Source of the DNA: AC-38 sp033856025
GTDB taxonomy: Bacteria > Actinomycetota > Thermoleophilia > Solirubrobacterales > Solirubrobacteraceae
Assembly (NCBI GenBank): GCA_033856025.1
Contig: JAWVFQ010000035.1
Location: forward strand, 13,478-77,477
DNA length: 64,000 nucleotides
Direction: 5' to 3'
The notes beneath the pieces are model-generated. The model was given only the letters and a program-made list of their open reading frames with translations. It made no database searches and was not told the origin of the DNA. Shown here piece by piece: positions 24,605 through 33,084 of this stretch. The position numbers were made by a program, and so were the translations under genes. Position 1 is the stretch's first letter, and every line of letters begins with the position of its first letter.

Positions 24605-24772
24605 CTACTCGGAGGCCGCGCGCTTGCCGGCAACGGCCAGCGCGGCGACGACCGCGACGACGAGGCCGCCGAGCGCGAGGCGCCGCGGGACGTTCCCGTA
24701 GCGGCGGCGCAGGTACCACTTCGCGCCGTTCCACACGGCGAAGCCCAGCGCCTGATATCCGAAGCGACCCAT
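24605..24772 (-). CDS. Small membrane protein, 55 residues
   Basis: ATG at 24772 gives MGRFGYQALGFAVWNGAKWY, a basic stretch (LRRRYGNVPRR) and one membrane helix (about residues 33-48). Eleven bases separate it from the stop of the upstream acylase gene, so it is likely the last gene of the argG-acylase unit. The pattern of an aromatic N-terminal helix, a basic loop and one TM helix is protein-like and the coding bias is good. Function unknown. Confidence 0.7.
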   Translation of the reverse strand: MGRFGYQALGFAVWNGAKWYLRRRYGNVPRRLALGGLVVAVVAALAVAGKRAASE

Positions 24773-24783
24773 CGCGCCCGATC

Positions 24784-27075
24784 CTACCCCGGGGATCCGG
24801 GTTCCAGACGCAGGGTCGCGAGCGTGGCGGCGGCGACGGCGGGCTCGGTGAAGGGGAAGGCGACCGCCTCGCCGGTGCGCCAGTGCTCCCACAGGTCGGA
24901 GTAGTGCGGCGACAGGGGGTTGCCGGACTGGCCGCCGGCCAGCGATACCCGCGTGCGGTCCCAGTCGCCGACGTCCATGGCGATCCGCAGCGTGGCGACG
25001 TAGAGCGGGTCGCCGAGGGGGTCGAGGGGCGCCGTCGACGCCTGGGAGACCGTGTTGGTGTCTCCGCCGTAGGGGATTGGGCCCAGGTTGAACGCGCGGT
25101 CGAAGGGCCGGCGCGTACCGAAGGGATGGCGCAGGGTGAGCGGGCGCAGCGTCCCCCACCCCGGCGTCCCGGCTTCCTCCAGCCGCGACATCGCGGCGGC
25201 CAGCGCGCCGGCCACCTCGGCGTCCCAGCCGCCGGCGAACCAGCCCTCCGGGCGGTCGCGCAGCAGCTTCGCCAGGTGACCGGCCTGGCGCAGCGCCACG
25301 TAGGTCCACGGCGACAGCGGCTGCGCCCCGCGCCCCAGCGCCCACTCCAGGCTGCCCGGCGCCTTCGCGCGCGCCGCCCGGACGCTCATCTCCGCCAGCC
25401 ACAGGGAGAACAGCGCGGCCGGCGCGGAGCCCGCGGACATCTCGCCGTCCCAGTCGTGCAGGAGGTCCGCCGCCCGGCGCACCCGCGGGTCCTCGCGCGG
25501 CGCGCCCAGGACGCTGTCGCGCACGTCGCGCCACACCAGCGAGCGCACGTCGCGCTGGAGTGTCAGGGCCGCCTCGACGTCCCAGTCCGAGCGCTCCGCC
25601 AGCGTCTCGGAGATCCGCTGCACGCGGTAGCCGTCCATCCAATCCGCGCCGATCCACGGGCCGTCCCCGTCGGCCACCGGCTTGTTGTTGGCCGTGGCCA
25701 CGAAGCCCTCGGCGGGGTCGTCCACGCCCGGCAGCTCGTCCGGCGCGACCATCCCCGCCCACTCCGGCGCCGACGCGGGCTGGGGCAGCAGCCCGGCGCC
25801 CGCCTGGCGGCGCGGGACCGCCCCGACCACCTTCCAGCCGAAGCCGCCACCCACGTCGGCCCCGACCAGGTTCAGCGGGGCACCCGGCCAGTCGCCGAAG
25901 CGCTCGTGCAGCTCGGCCCACGTCCGCGAGCGCGGAGCGTCGAGGATCCCCGCGAGCGAGACCTCCTCCAGGTAACGGGCCCGCATCGACAGGGCGGGCG
26001 ACCCGTTCTCGGCGGGCAAGACGACCGGTCCGCGGGGAGTCACGACGACGCGCTCGACGACCGACTCCCCGCCCCGGACCTCCACCACCTCCTCGACAAC
26101 GGAAACGCCCGTCACACCCTCGATGCCGCCGTTTCCGGACCCGGCAACGCCCTCCTCCACGTACAGGTCCACCACGTCCGCGCCCGAGTTGGTGACCCCC
26201 CAGGCCACAGCATCGTTGTGCCCCACCGGCAGCCCGGGCGCGCCGATCACCGAGGCGCCGGCCGCCTCCCACTCCGGCGTCGCCAGATGGACCAGGTACC
26301 AGAAGGGCGGAAGCGTCGGGGACAGGTGCGGGTCGTTGGCCACGAGCGGCCGCCCGGTCGCGGTCCGCGCGCCGGAGACAGCCCAGTTGTTCGAGCCCCC
26401 GCCGCCCACGACCGACGCCAGCGCGCCCACGTCCTCGGAGAGCCGGTCCACGGCGCTGCCCGCCGGGCGCCCCGGCGGCGCGCTCACGGCGAGCCAGGAC
26501 GGATACGCGGGGTCGACCGCCCGCAGCGCCTCCTCGCCGTCGCGCTCCAGCACCCGCAGGCGGCCCACCTCCATGTCCCAGTTGCCGGCCAGTCCCAGGG
26601 ACACCAGCCCCAGGACGGCGAGCACGTCGCCCGGCGTCCACGGCGTCACGTCGCGGCGCAGCAGCACCAGCTCGTGCGGACGGCGGCGCGACCGCGCCGC
26701 GTTGACCCCGCCCACGTAGGCCTCCAGCGCCGCGCGCTCGCGCTCGCCCAACCCGGCGAGCTGGCGCGCCGCCGCGCGGGCGAACCCGATCCGTCGCGAG
26801 ACGCGGTCGACCGGCAGGGCGTCCTCCCCCACCAGCTCGGCCAGCGTCCCGCGCCCCGCGCGCAGCAGCTGCTCGAGCTGGAACGAGCGGTCCTGCCCAT
26901 GGCAGAAGCCCAGGGCGAGGAAGGCGTCGAGGTCCGACGCCGCCCGCAGGTGCGGGATCCCGTGGCGGTCGCGGCGGATCGTCACCGGGCCGGAGAGGCC
27001 GCGGACCGACAAGGAGCCGTTCGTGGCCGGCAGCCGGCGACCCAGCAGCCGCAGGACCCCGCGGGCGGCGCTCAC
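24784..27075 (-). CDS. Penicillin-acylase-family Ntn-hydrolase
   Basis: A 763-residue member of the penicillin amidase / acyl-homoserine-lactone acylase family, which cleaves amide-linked acyl groups after self-processing. The alpha part shows IRRDRHGIPHLRA and GFCHGQDRSFQLEQLLRAGRGTLAE; the linker ends at GGGGSNNWAVSG, where Ser228 is the predicted new N-terminal nucleophile of the beta chain, followed by PLVANDPHLSPTLPPFWY. The expected oxyanion/activating Asn region VGHNDAVAWGVTN is present. No clear signal peptide is visible (start VSAARGVLRLLG), unlike most secreted relatives. Its GTG start overlaps the argG stop by four bases. Substrate unknown. Confidence 0.9.
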   Translation of the reverse strand: MSAARGVLRLLGRRLPATNGSLSVRGLSGPVTIRRDRHGIPHLRAASDLDAFLALGFCHGQDRSFQLEQLLRAGRGTLAELVGEDALPVDRVSRRIGFARAAARQLAGLGERERAALEAYVGGVNAARSRRRPHELVLLRRDVTPWTPGDVLAVLGLVSLGLAGNWDMEVGRLRVLERDGEEALRAVDPAYPSWLAVSAPPGRPAGSAVDRLSEDVGALASVVGGGGSNNWAVSGARTATGRPLVANDPHLSPTLPPFWYLVHLATPEWEAAGASVIGAPGLPVGHNDAVAWGVTNSGADVVDLYVEEGVAGSGNGGIEGVTGVSVVEEVVEVRGGESVVERVVVTPRGPVVLPAENGSPALSMRARYLEEVSLAGILDAPRSRTWAELHERFGDWPGAPLNLVGADVGGGFGWKVVGAVPRRQAGAGLLPQPASAPEWAGMVAPDELPGVDDPAEGFVATANNKPVADGDGPWIGADWMDGYRVQRISETLAERSDWDVEAALTLQRDVRSLVWRDVRDSVLGAPREDPRVRRAADLLHDWDGEMSAGSAPAALFSLWLAEMSVRAARAKAPGSLEWALGRGAQPLSPWTYVALRQAGHLAKLLRDRPEGWFAGGWDAEVAGALAAAMSRLEEAGTPGWGTLRPLTLRHPFGTRRPFDRAFNLGPIPYGGDTNTVSQASTAPLDPLGDPLYVATLRIAMDVGDWDRTRVSLAGGQSGNPLSPHYSDLWEHWRTGEAVAFPFTEPAVAAATLATLRLEPGSPG

Positions 27076-28358
27076 GAGTCGGCGTCGCCGGAGTCGCCGC
27101 GGTTGCGCAGCCGCCACGCCATCCGCGACTGAAGCGACCACAGCTCGATGAACCCGGGCGACGCCTGCTGGGAGAACAGCCCGCCCGACTCGCCGAAACC
27201 GGCCAGCGCCGCGTCGTAGACGGCGTTCGGGGACTCGCGGCGCACGACGCGCGCGCTGCCCTTGAACAGCCGCAGCGCGATCGTCCCGGTCACCTGCCCG
27301 TTGACCCGGTCCATGTAGGCGTCGAGGTCGCCGCGCAGCGGCTCCCACCACAGCCCGGCGTACACCAGGTAGGCCCAGCGGCGGTCGAGGTCGGGCTTGA
27401 GCTGGTTCTGGTGGATCGTGGAGACGAGCTTCTCCAGCTCGGCGTGCGCGGTCAGCAGGATGGTCGCCGCCGGCGCCTCGTAGATGTCGCGGACCTTCAG
27501 CCCGACGATCCGGTCCTCCAGGTGGTCGACAATCCCCACGCCGTGGCGAGCCCCGACCTCCCCCGCCGTCTCGATCAGCTCCACCAGACCCATCGGCGAC
27601 CCGTTCAGCGAAACGGGCACCCCACGCTCGAACCCCACGGAGACCTCCTCCGCGGAGTCCGGCGCCTCCTCGGGCCGCGTCACCAGCTGGAAGACGTCGT
27701 CCTCCGGCGCGTGGCCCAGGTCCTCGATCCAGCGGCCCTCCGAGGAGCGCCCCCACAGGTTGTCGTCGATCGAGTACGGCGGCGTCTCGGTCCCGCCCTT
27801 GACCGGGATCCCGTGCTCGCGCGCGTAGGCGATCTCCTCCTCGCGCCCCATCCGCCACGAGCGCACCGGCGCGATGACGCGCAGCTCGGGGGCCAGCGTG
27901 GCCACGGTGGCCTCGATGCGGACCTGGTCGTTGCCCTTCCCCGTGCAGCCGTGCGCGATGGTGTCGCACTCGAACTCCCGGGCCGCCTCGACGGCCAGCT
28001 TGGCGATGAGCGGCCGCCCCAGGGCGGTGAACAGCGGATACCCGCCGCCGTACAGCGCGTTCGCCTTGATCGCCGGGACGATGTAGTCGCGGGCGAACTC
28101 CTCGCGCGCGTCCACCACCTTGCACTCCAGCGCGCCCAGCCGCAGTGCCTTGCCGCGCACGACCTCGTAGTCCTCCCCGGGCTGGCCGAGGTTGACCGTC
28201 AGCGCGACCACCTCGGCGTCGTACTCGTCCTGGATCCACTTGAGCATCACGCTCGTGTCCAGCCCGCCCGAGTACAGCAGCAGCACCCGGTGCACCTGCG
28301 CCGGATCGGCCTCGTAGGAGGCCGTGCGCACGTCGGACAGCCGGGTGTGCTCGCTCAC
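27072..28358 (-). CDS. argG: Argininosuccinate synthase
   Basis: ArgG (428 residues) joins citrulline and aspartate with ATP in arginine synthesis. The N-type ATP pyrophosphatase P-loop appears as VLLYSGGLDTSVMLKW; AHGCTGKGNDQVR binds citrulline/aspartate; TPPYSIDDNLWGRS follows. It starts at GTG and carries ~20 extra N-terminal residues (SEHTRLSDVRTASYEADPAQ) before the core. Its stop overlaps the start of the acylase gene. argG is separated from argCJBD by the copper-protein and methyltransferase genes; argF and argH are not in the window. Confidence 0.96.
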   Translation of the reverse strand: MSEHTRLSDVRTASYEADPAQVHRVLLLYSGGLDTSVMLKWIQDEYDAEVVALTVNLGQPGEDYEVVRGKALRLGALECKVVDAREEFARDYIVPAIKANALYGGGYPLFTALGRPLIAKLAVEAAREFECDTIAHGCTGKGNDQVRIEATVATLAPELRVIAPVRSWRMGREEEIAYAREHGIPVKGGTETPPYSIDDNLWGRSSEGRWIEDLGHAPEDDVFQLVTRPEEAPDSAEEVSVGFERGVPVSLNGSPMGLVELIETAGEVGARHGVGIVDHLEDRIVGLKVRDIYEAPAATILLTAHAELEKLVSTIHQNQLKPDLDRRWAYLVYAGLWWEPLRGDLDAYMDRVNGQVTGTIALRLFKGSARVVRRESPNAVYDAALAGFGESGGLFSQQASPGFIELWSLQSRMAWRLRNRGDSGDADS

Positions 28359-28396
28359 GGGACGGCAAGCCTAGGGAAGGCCGCCGCCCCGCGGGA

Positions 28397-29464
28397 CTAC
28401 GGCCGGGCTTCCAGCACCAGGTTGAACGGCGTCTCGGTGGCCCGCCGCACCGACGAGAACCCGCCCTCGCGGATGACGTCGGCCAGCTTGGACTCGCCGG
28501 CCTGGGCGCCGAGCGCCAGCCCGACCTCCTGGTCCAGGGAGGCGGGCGTGCAGACGACCGTCGAGGCGCCGTAGAACACGCGGCCCACCGGGTTGAAATT
28601 CTCCTCCACGCGGTCGTTGGCGTATGGCTCGACGATCATCCAGGTCCCGTCCGGGGCCAGGCTGTCGTGGATGTGGCGCGACGCCCCCACGGGGTCGCCC
28701 ATGTCGTGGAGGCAGTCGAACACCGCGACGAGGTCGTAGCCCTCGCCGGGGAAGTCCTTGGCCGCCGCCGCCTGGAAGTCGATGCGGTCGCCCACGCCGG
28801 CCTCCTCGGCCGCCTCGCGCGCGCGCTCGATCGACTCCTCGTGGTAGTCGAAGCCGGTGAACCGCGAGTTCGGGAACGCCTCGGCCATGATGATCGTCGA
28901 GGCGCCGTGCCCGCAGCCCACGTCGGCCACGCGGGCGCCACGCTCGAGCTTCTCCTGCACGCCGTCCAGCGCCGGGATCCACTCCGCCACCAGGTGCCCA
29001 CGATAGCCCGGGCGGAAGAAGCGCTCGGTGCCGCGGAACAGCCGCGGGTCGTGCTCGTGCCAGCCCATGCCCTCGCCGGTGCGGAAGGCCTCGAGGATGC
29101 GGTCCTCGTCGGCGTAGAGCGACGCGATCAGGTCGTAGGCGCCCAGCAGGTAGAACGGGCTCTCCTCGTCGGCCAGGGCCAGCGCCTGCTCGTCGGGCAG
29201 GGTGTAGCGGTCGCTCTCGGGGTCGTACTCCACGTAGCCGCCGGCGGCCTGGTTGCGCAGCCACTCGCGCACGTAGCGCTCGGCGGCGCCGGCGCGCTCC
29301 GCCACCTCCTGTGACGTCAGCGGGCCCGCCCCCGCCATGGCCTTGTACAGCCCCAGCCGCTCCCCGATCACGAACAGCGGAGCGCTGATTACGGCTCCCA
29401 TGTCCGTCACGGCCTGGCCCATGAACGCCTCGAGCTTGGCCTCGTCGATGCCTGTGGCACTCAT
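28397..29464 (-). CDS. SAM-dependent methyltransferase with winged-helix N-domain
   Basis: A 355-residue class I methyltransferase. The N-terminal ~110 residues are a winged-helix dimerisation domain (LGLYKAMAGAGPLTSQEVAERAG, YVREWLRNQAAGGYV), as in O-methyltransferases and the mycobacterial Rv2258c-type family. The SAM pocket is VADVGCGHGASTIIMAEAFP with acidic FTGFDYHEESIERARE, then DLVAVFDCLHDMGDPVG and APDGTWMIVEP. ATG at 29464 has GGAGGT six bases upstream. Acceptor unknown. It stands between argG (downstream) and the copper-protein gene (upstream) on the same strand, 88 bases from the latter's end. Confidence 0.9.
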   Translation of the reverse strand: MSATGIDEAKLEAFMGQAVTDMGAVISAPLFVIGERLGLYKAMAGAGPLTSQEVAERAGAAERYVREWLRNQAAGGYVEYDPESDRYTLPDEQALALADEESPFYLLGAYDLIASLYADEDRILEAFRTGEGMGWHEHDPRLFRGTERFFRPGYRGHLVAEWIPALDGVQEKLERGARVADVGCGHGASTIIMAEAFPNSRFTGFDYHEESIERAREAAEEAGVGDRIDFQAAAAKDFPGEGYDLVAVFDCLHDMGDPVGASRHIHDSLAPDGTWMIVEPYANDRVEENFNPVGRVFYGASTVVCTPASLDQEVGLALGAQAGESKLADVIREGGFSSVRRATETPFNLVLEARP

Positions 29465-29552
29465 CTTCGTACCTCCCGTCCGTCGGACAGGTCCCGATCC
29501 CGCCCGGTCTACGTGCCAGCAGACCACTTTCCAAGTTACGGGTCAAGCGCCG

Positions 29553-31091
29553 TCAGCGCACGGGCACGACGCGGAACGCGCCGCGCATGAACGGGTGCGC
29601 GCGGCAGAGGTATGTGTAGGTGCCCGGAGCCAGGTTGGACGGCGTGCGCCACGAGTCGCGGTTGGACGCCGCCGTGAACCCGGCCGGGCCGAAGCCCAGC
29701 TGGCCCGAGTCGAAGATCGGGGAGCCGTTGGGCAGCGGGTAGCCGATCCCCGTCGAGCGGTTGCACGGCGCGCGGCAGGCGGTGACGGTGTGGAAGACCC
29801 CCTCCTTGCCCGTGTCCCGGTTGACGAACTCCAGCGACGAGCCGACCGGCACGGTCGGCGGGTTGCGGCGCGAGCCGACCCCGCTGAGGTCCCCGTAGCG
29901 GTACTTGAAGCCTCCGATGGGGACGATGGCGTTGGGCGCGCTTCCGTTGGGCAGTGTGGCGGGGTCGGCGATGCCCGTCGCCCCGCCGCCCCAGTTGTCG
30001 TTCTCGTGCAGGTGCCCGTGGGTCGGCGTCCCGCGGGTGGCGATCTTCGACGTGAACGGGTCCTTTCCCGTCGTGTCGTCGTAGGCGATCCAGCCCATCA
30101 TGATCCCCATCGACTCGTACCAGGAGCCGTGCCTGGTGTCGTAGGTCGCGCTGACCCTCAGCTTGTCGCCGGGCTCGATGCGCACGCGCCAGTCCGCCGG
30201 CGTGGCCGTCATCCCGAGGTCCCACGAGACCGGCGGGTGCCCGCCGAAGTACCGCGCCTCCGAGCGGAACAGCAGCTTGCTCCGCGCCCCGCGCTGCAGC
30301 CGCAGCTCGTCGTACAGGCCGCCCGGATGCATGTGGCCCGCGAAGCCGACCAGCGTCCCCGGACGGTCCATCGCCACCTCGTTCTTGCGCGGCCCGGCCC
30401 CGTAGGCCCCCGGCTGCTGATTGGGGTAGGTGAACTTGCCCTGGCGGCCCGAGCCCATGAGCACGTCGAAGACCGGGTAGGCGCTCCCGCGCTCCACGTC
30501 CATCCAGACCGGGCTGACCGGGTGCAGCCGGCGGCCCAGCGCCGAGTCGGCGGGCACGAAGTCCACGGTCCAGGTGATGTAGAGCTTCATCCCGCGGTTC
30601 GTGAGGTCGTGGATCATGTCGTTGAGCAGCCACGTGTCGCTCGGGTCCACCCGGAACCCGTAGGGCCGCGGGAGGACGATCCGCGTCTTCTCCTCGCCCG
30701 TCGCCGTGACGATCTCGGCCGGGTAGCCGGGCGTGGACGCGGCGCCGGCGGCGGCGCGCAGCCACACCGCGTGGTGCAGGTGGACCTTGTCCGTGGCCGG
30801 GATCGTGCCGTCGCGCCGCGTCAGGTTGGGGACGAAGCGCACGATGTAGCCGGGCCGGTCCGGGTGCGGGACGCCGATCCGGATCTTGATGATGTTCGTC
30901 CCCGGCTGGAGGTCGATCGGATAGCGGTACGTGATGCGCTCGACGTCGCGCGGGAGCTTGGCCGCGTGCGCGGCCGGGGCCGTCGCGAGGAGCGGCAGGA
31001 GGAGGCAGGTGAGCAGGAGAAGTCGGCGCACGGTTCCAGACGGGCGCCCCCTCGCGCCGTCCAAGGTAGCAGCGAAAGGACCGGTGCTCAT
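29553..31091 (-). CDS. Secreted PHM-like copper protein fused to a cupredoxin domain
   Basis: A 512-residue protein with a signal peptide at about residues 21-44 (LLLLTCLLLPLLATAPAAHA). Residues 45-345 resemble the copper type II monooxygenase (peptidylglycine hydroxylase-like) core: HLHHAVW (His104/106/107) for one copper, GHMHPGG (His253, His255) plus Met-rich ESMGIMMG (328-332) for the other. Residues ~405-512 are a cupredoxin with type 1 copper ligands His434, Cys496, His499 and Met502 (FHTVTAC, TYLCRAHPFM). ATG at 31091 overlaps the argD stop by four bases; an alternative GTG at 31031 would start directly at the signal peptide. Substrate unknown; the monooxygenase assignment is by motif only. 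Confidence 0.75.
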   Translation of the reverse strand: MSTGPFAATLDGARGRPSGTVRRLLLLTCLLLPLLATAPAAHAAKLPRDVERITYRYPIDLQPGTNIIKIRIGVPHPDRPGYIVRFVPNLTRRDGTIPATDKVHLHHAVWLRAAAGAASTPGYPAEIVTATGEEKTRIVLPRPYGFRVDPSDTWLLNDMIHDLTNRGMKLYITWTVDFVPADSALGRRLHPVSPVWMDVERGSAYPVFDVLMGSGRQGKFTYPNQQPGAYGAGPRKNEVAMDRPGTLVGFAGHMHPGGLYDELRLQRGARSKLLFRSEARYFGGHPPVSWDLGMTATPADWRVRIEPGDKLRVSATYDTRHGSWYESMGIMMGWIAYDDTTGKDPFTSKIATRGTPTHGHLHENDNWGGGATGIADPATLPNGSAPNAIVPIGGFKYRYGDLSGVGSRRNPPTVPVGSSLEFVNRDTGKEGVFHTVTACRAPCNRSTGIGYPLPNGSPIFDSGQLGFGPAGFTAASNRDSWRTPSNLAPGTYTYLCRAHPFMRGAFRVVPVR

Positions 31092-32239
31092 GCCATTGCC
31101 GCCGCGAAGCGCGCGAGTCCCTCGTCCAGCGCCGCCTCGTCGATGACCAGCGGCGGCAGGAAGCGCACGGTCGTGGGGCCGGTGGCGTTGACGACCAGCC
31201 GCTGCTCGAGCAGCGCGCGCCGCACGACCGCGGGAGCGTCGTCGACCTCCGCCGCCACGAACAGGCCGCGACCCCGCACCTCATGCACCCCGGGCACCTC
31301 GCGCAGCCCGGCGGCCAGCCGCTCGCCGAGCTCGCCCACGCGCCGGAGGAGCTCCGGGTCGTCGATCACGTCCAGCGTGGCGTGCGCCGCCGCCGCGACC
31401 ACCGGGCCCCCCGCGAACGTGGAGCCGTGGTCGCCGGGCTGGAAGACGTCGGCCAGGCGCGGCCCGGTGACCAGGGCCCCGATGGGAAAGCCGCCGCCCA
31501 GCGCCTTGGCGCTGGTCAGCGCATCGGGGACGACGGGCGTCTGCTCGTAGGCCCACAGGGTGCCGGTCCGGCCCATCCCGGACTGGATCTCGTCGAAGAC
31601 GAGCGCCGCGCCGGCGGCGTCGCAGGCCTCCCGCGCCGCGAGCAGCAGCTCGTCGGGCAGCGGCCACACGCCGCTCTCCCCCTGCACCGGCTCGAGCAGC
31701 ACGGCCGCCGTGCGCTCCGTCACCGCCGCGCGCAGCGCGTCCGGGTCCTTCGGCACGACCACGAACCCGGGGACGAGCGGGGCGAACGGCGCCTGCTTGG
31801 ACTCCTGGGGCGTGGCCGACAGCGCGCCGTAGGTGCGGCCGTGGAAGGCGCCCTCGACCACGACGATCTCGCCGCCCGCGCGAGCCCGCCGCGCCAGCTT
31901 GATCGCGGCCTCGATCGCCTCGGTCCCCGAGTTGGCGAAGAACACCTTGCCGCCCAGGGAGCGCTCGGACAGCCGTGCGGCCAGGCGCATCGCGGGCTCG
32001 GTGTAGAAGAGGTTCGTCGTGTGGGTCAGGCGCGCCGCCTGCGCGGTCACCGCCTCGATCACGTGGGGGTGGCAGTGGCCGACGCTGACCACCGAGATCC
32101 CGGCCAGGAGGTCCAGGTACTCGTTGCCCTCGTCGTCGTAGAGATGGACCCCCTGGCCGCGCACGAACTCCACGGGCGCGCGCGCGTACGTGGGGATGAC
32201 GCTGGCGCGCTCGAGCGCCTGCAGCTCGGCCAGGCTCAT
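31088..32239 (-). CDS. argD: Acetylornithine aminotransferase
   Basis: ArgD (383 residues), a class III PLP aminotransferase making N-acetylornithine from N-acetylglutamate semialdehyde. Visible motifs: YLDLLAGISVVSVGHCHP near the start, FFANSGTEAIEAAIKLAR, VEGAFHGRTYGALSAT, the PLP-binding Asp in LVFDEIQSGMGRTG, and the Schiff-base lysine in SAKALGGGFPIGA. The final FLPPLVIDEAALDEGL is typical. ATG at 32239 overlaps the argB stop by four bases. The C-terminal stop overlaps the copper-protein gene likewise. Confidence 0.96.
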   Translation of the reverse strand: MSLAELQALERASVIPTYARAPVEFVRGQGVHLYDDEGNEYLDLLAGISVVSVGHCHPHVIEAVTAQAARLTHTTNLFYTEPAMRLAARLSERSLGGKVFFANSGTEAIEAAIKLARRARAGGEIVVVEGAFHGRTYGALSATPQESKQAPFAPLVPGFVVVPKDPDALRAAVTERTAAVLLEPVQGESGVWPLPDELLLAAREACDAAGAALVFDEIQSGMGRTGTLWAYEQTPVVPDALTSAKALGGGFPIGALVTGPRLADVFQPGDHGSTFAGGPVVAAAAHATLDVIDDPELLRRVGELGERLAAGLREVPGVHEVRGRGLFVAAEVDDAPAVVRRALLEQRLVVNATGPTTVRFLPPLVIDEAALDEGLARFAAAMA

Positions 32240-33084
32240 GCGCGCAGCCGGGTGCCGATGCCCGCGTCGGTGAAGAGCTCGAGCAGGAGGCTGTGCGGGA
32301 CGCGGCCGTCCACGATGTGCGCGTAGGTGACGCCGGCGTCCAGCGCGTCGACGCAGGCCTGGAGCTTGGGACGCATGCCGCCGGCCACGGATGCGAGCTG
32401 CGCGCGCACCTCGTCGGCGCCGGCCTCGGAGACGACGCTCGCCGGGTCGCTGGGATCGCTCAGCCAGCCCTCGACGTCGGTGAGGAAGATCACCTTGTAC
32501 GCGCCCAGGGCGCCCGCCACGGCGCCGGCCGCCTCGTCGGCGTTGACGTTGTAGGAGCTGCCGTCGCGGTCGGCCCCCACGGACGCGATGACCGGGATGT
32601 AGTCCTCGGCCACGTGGAGCAGGACGTCGGTGTCGACCTTCTCGATCTTCCCCACGAAGCCGATGTCGCGGCCCGACGGCGCGGGCTGGCGGGCCACGCG
32701 GAACAGCAGGCCGTCGTCCCCGCACAGGCCGACCGCGGGCTGGCCGTGGCGACCCAGCCGCAGGACGATGTCCTTGTTGACCTTGCCGACGAGGACCATC
32801 TTCACCACCTCGACGGTGTCCGCGTCGGACACGCGCAGGCCGTCGACGAACTCCACCGGGAGGTTCAGCCGGTCCATGTAGGCGGTGATGTCGGGCCCGC
32901 CGCCGTGGACGACGATCGGGTTCAGCCCGACGTACTTCAGGAGCACCACGTCGCGGGCGAACTCCTCGCGCAGGGCGGGGTCCTCCATGGCGGCGCCGCC
33001 GTACTTGATGACCACGGTGCGGCCGTGGAAGTCCCGGATGTACGGGAGCGCCTCGAGGAGGGTGGCGACGTCGCGGTGGGCCAT
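32236..33084 (-). CDS. argB: Acetylglutamate kinase
   Basis: ArgB (282 residues) phosphorylates N-acetylglutamate, the usual target of arginine feedback control. Amino-acid-kinase motifs are intact: VVIKYGGAAM, PIVVHGGGPDI, the substrate loop VEFVDGLRVSD, and the nucleotide-site YNVNADEAAGAVA and GGMRPKLQACVDAL. The N-terminal helix (residues 4-19) is the part that mediates hexamer formation and arginine inhibition in relatives. It overlaps argJ by one base (TGATG) and argD by four. Confidence 0.96.
   Translation of the reverse strand: MAHRDVATLLEALPYIRDFHGRTVVIKYGGAAMEDPALREEFARDVVLLKYVGLNPIVVHGGGPDITAYMDRLNLPVEFVDGLRVSDADTVEVVKMVLVGKVNKDIVLRLGRHGQPAVGLCGDDGLLFRVARQPAPSGRDIGFVGKIEKVDTDVLLHVAEDYIPVIASVGADRDGSSYNVNADEAAGAVAGALGAYKVIFLTDVEGWLSDPSDPASVVSEAGADEVRAQLASVAGGMRPKLQACVDALDAGVTYAHIVDGRVPHSLLLELFTDAGIGTRLRA

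Noticed and set aside
24142..27132. 996-codon plus-strand open frame
   Set aside because: Antisense to the coiled-coil and acylase genes; the sequence is Arg/Ala/Pro-rich without any domain.
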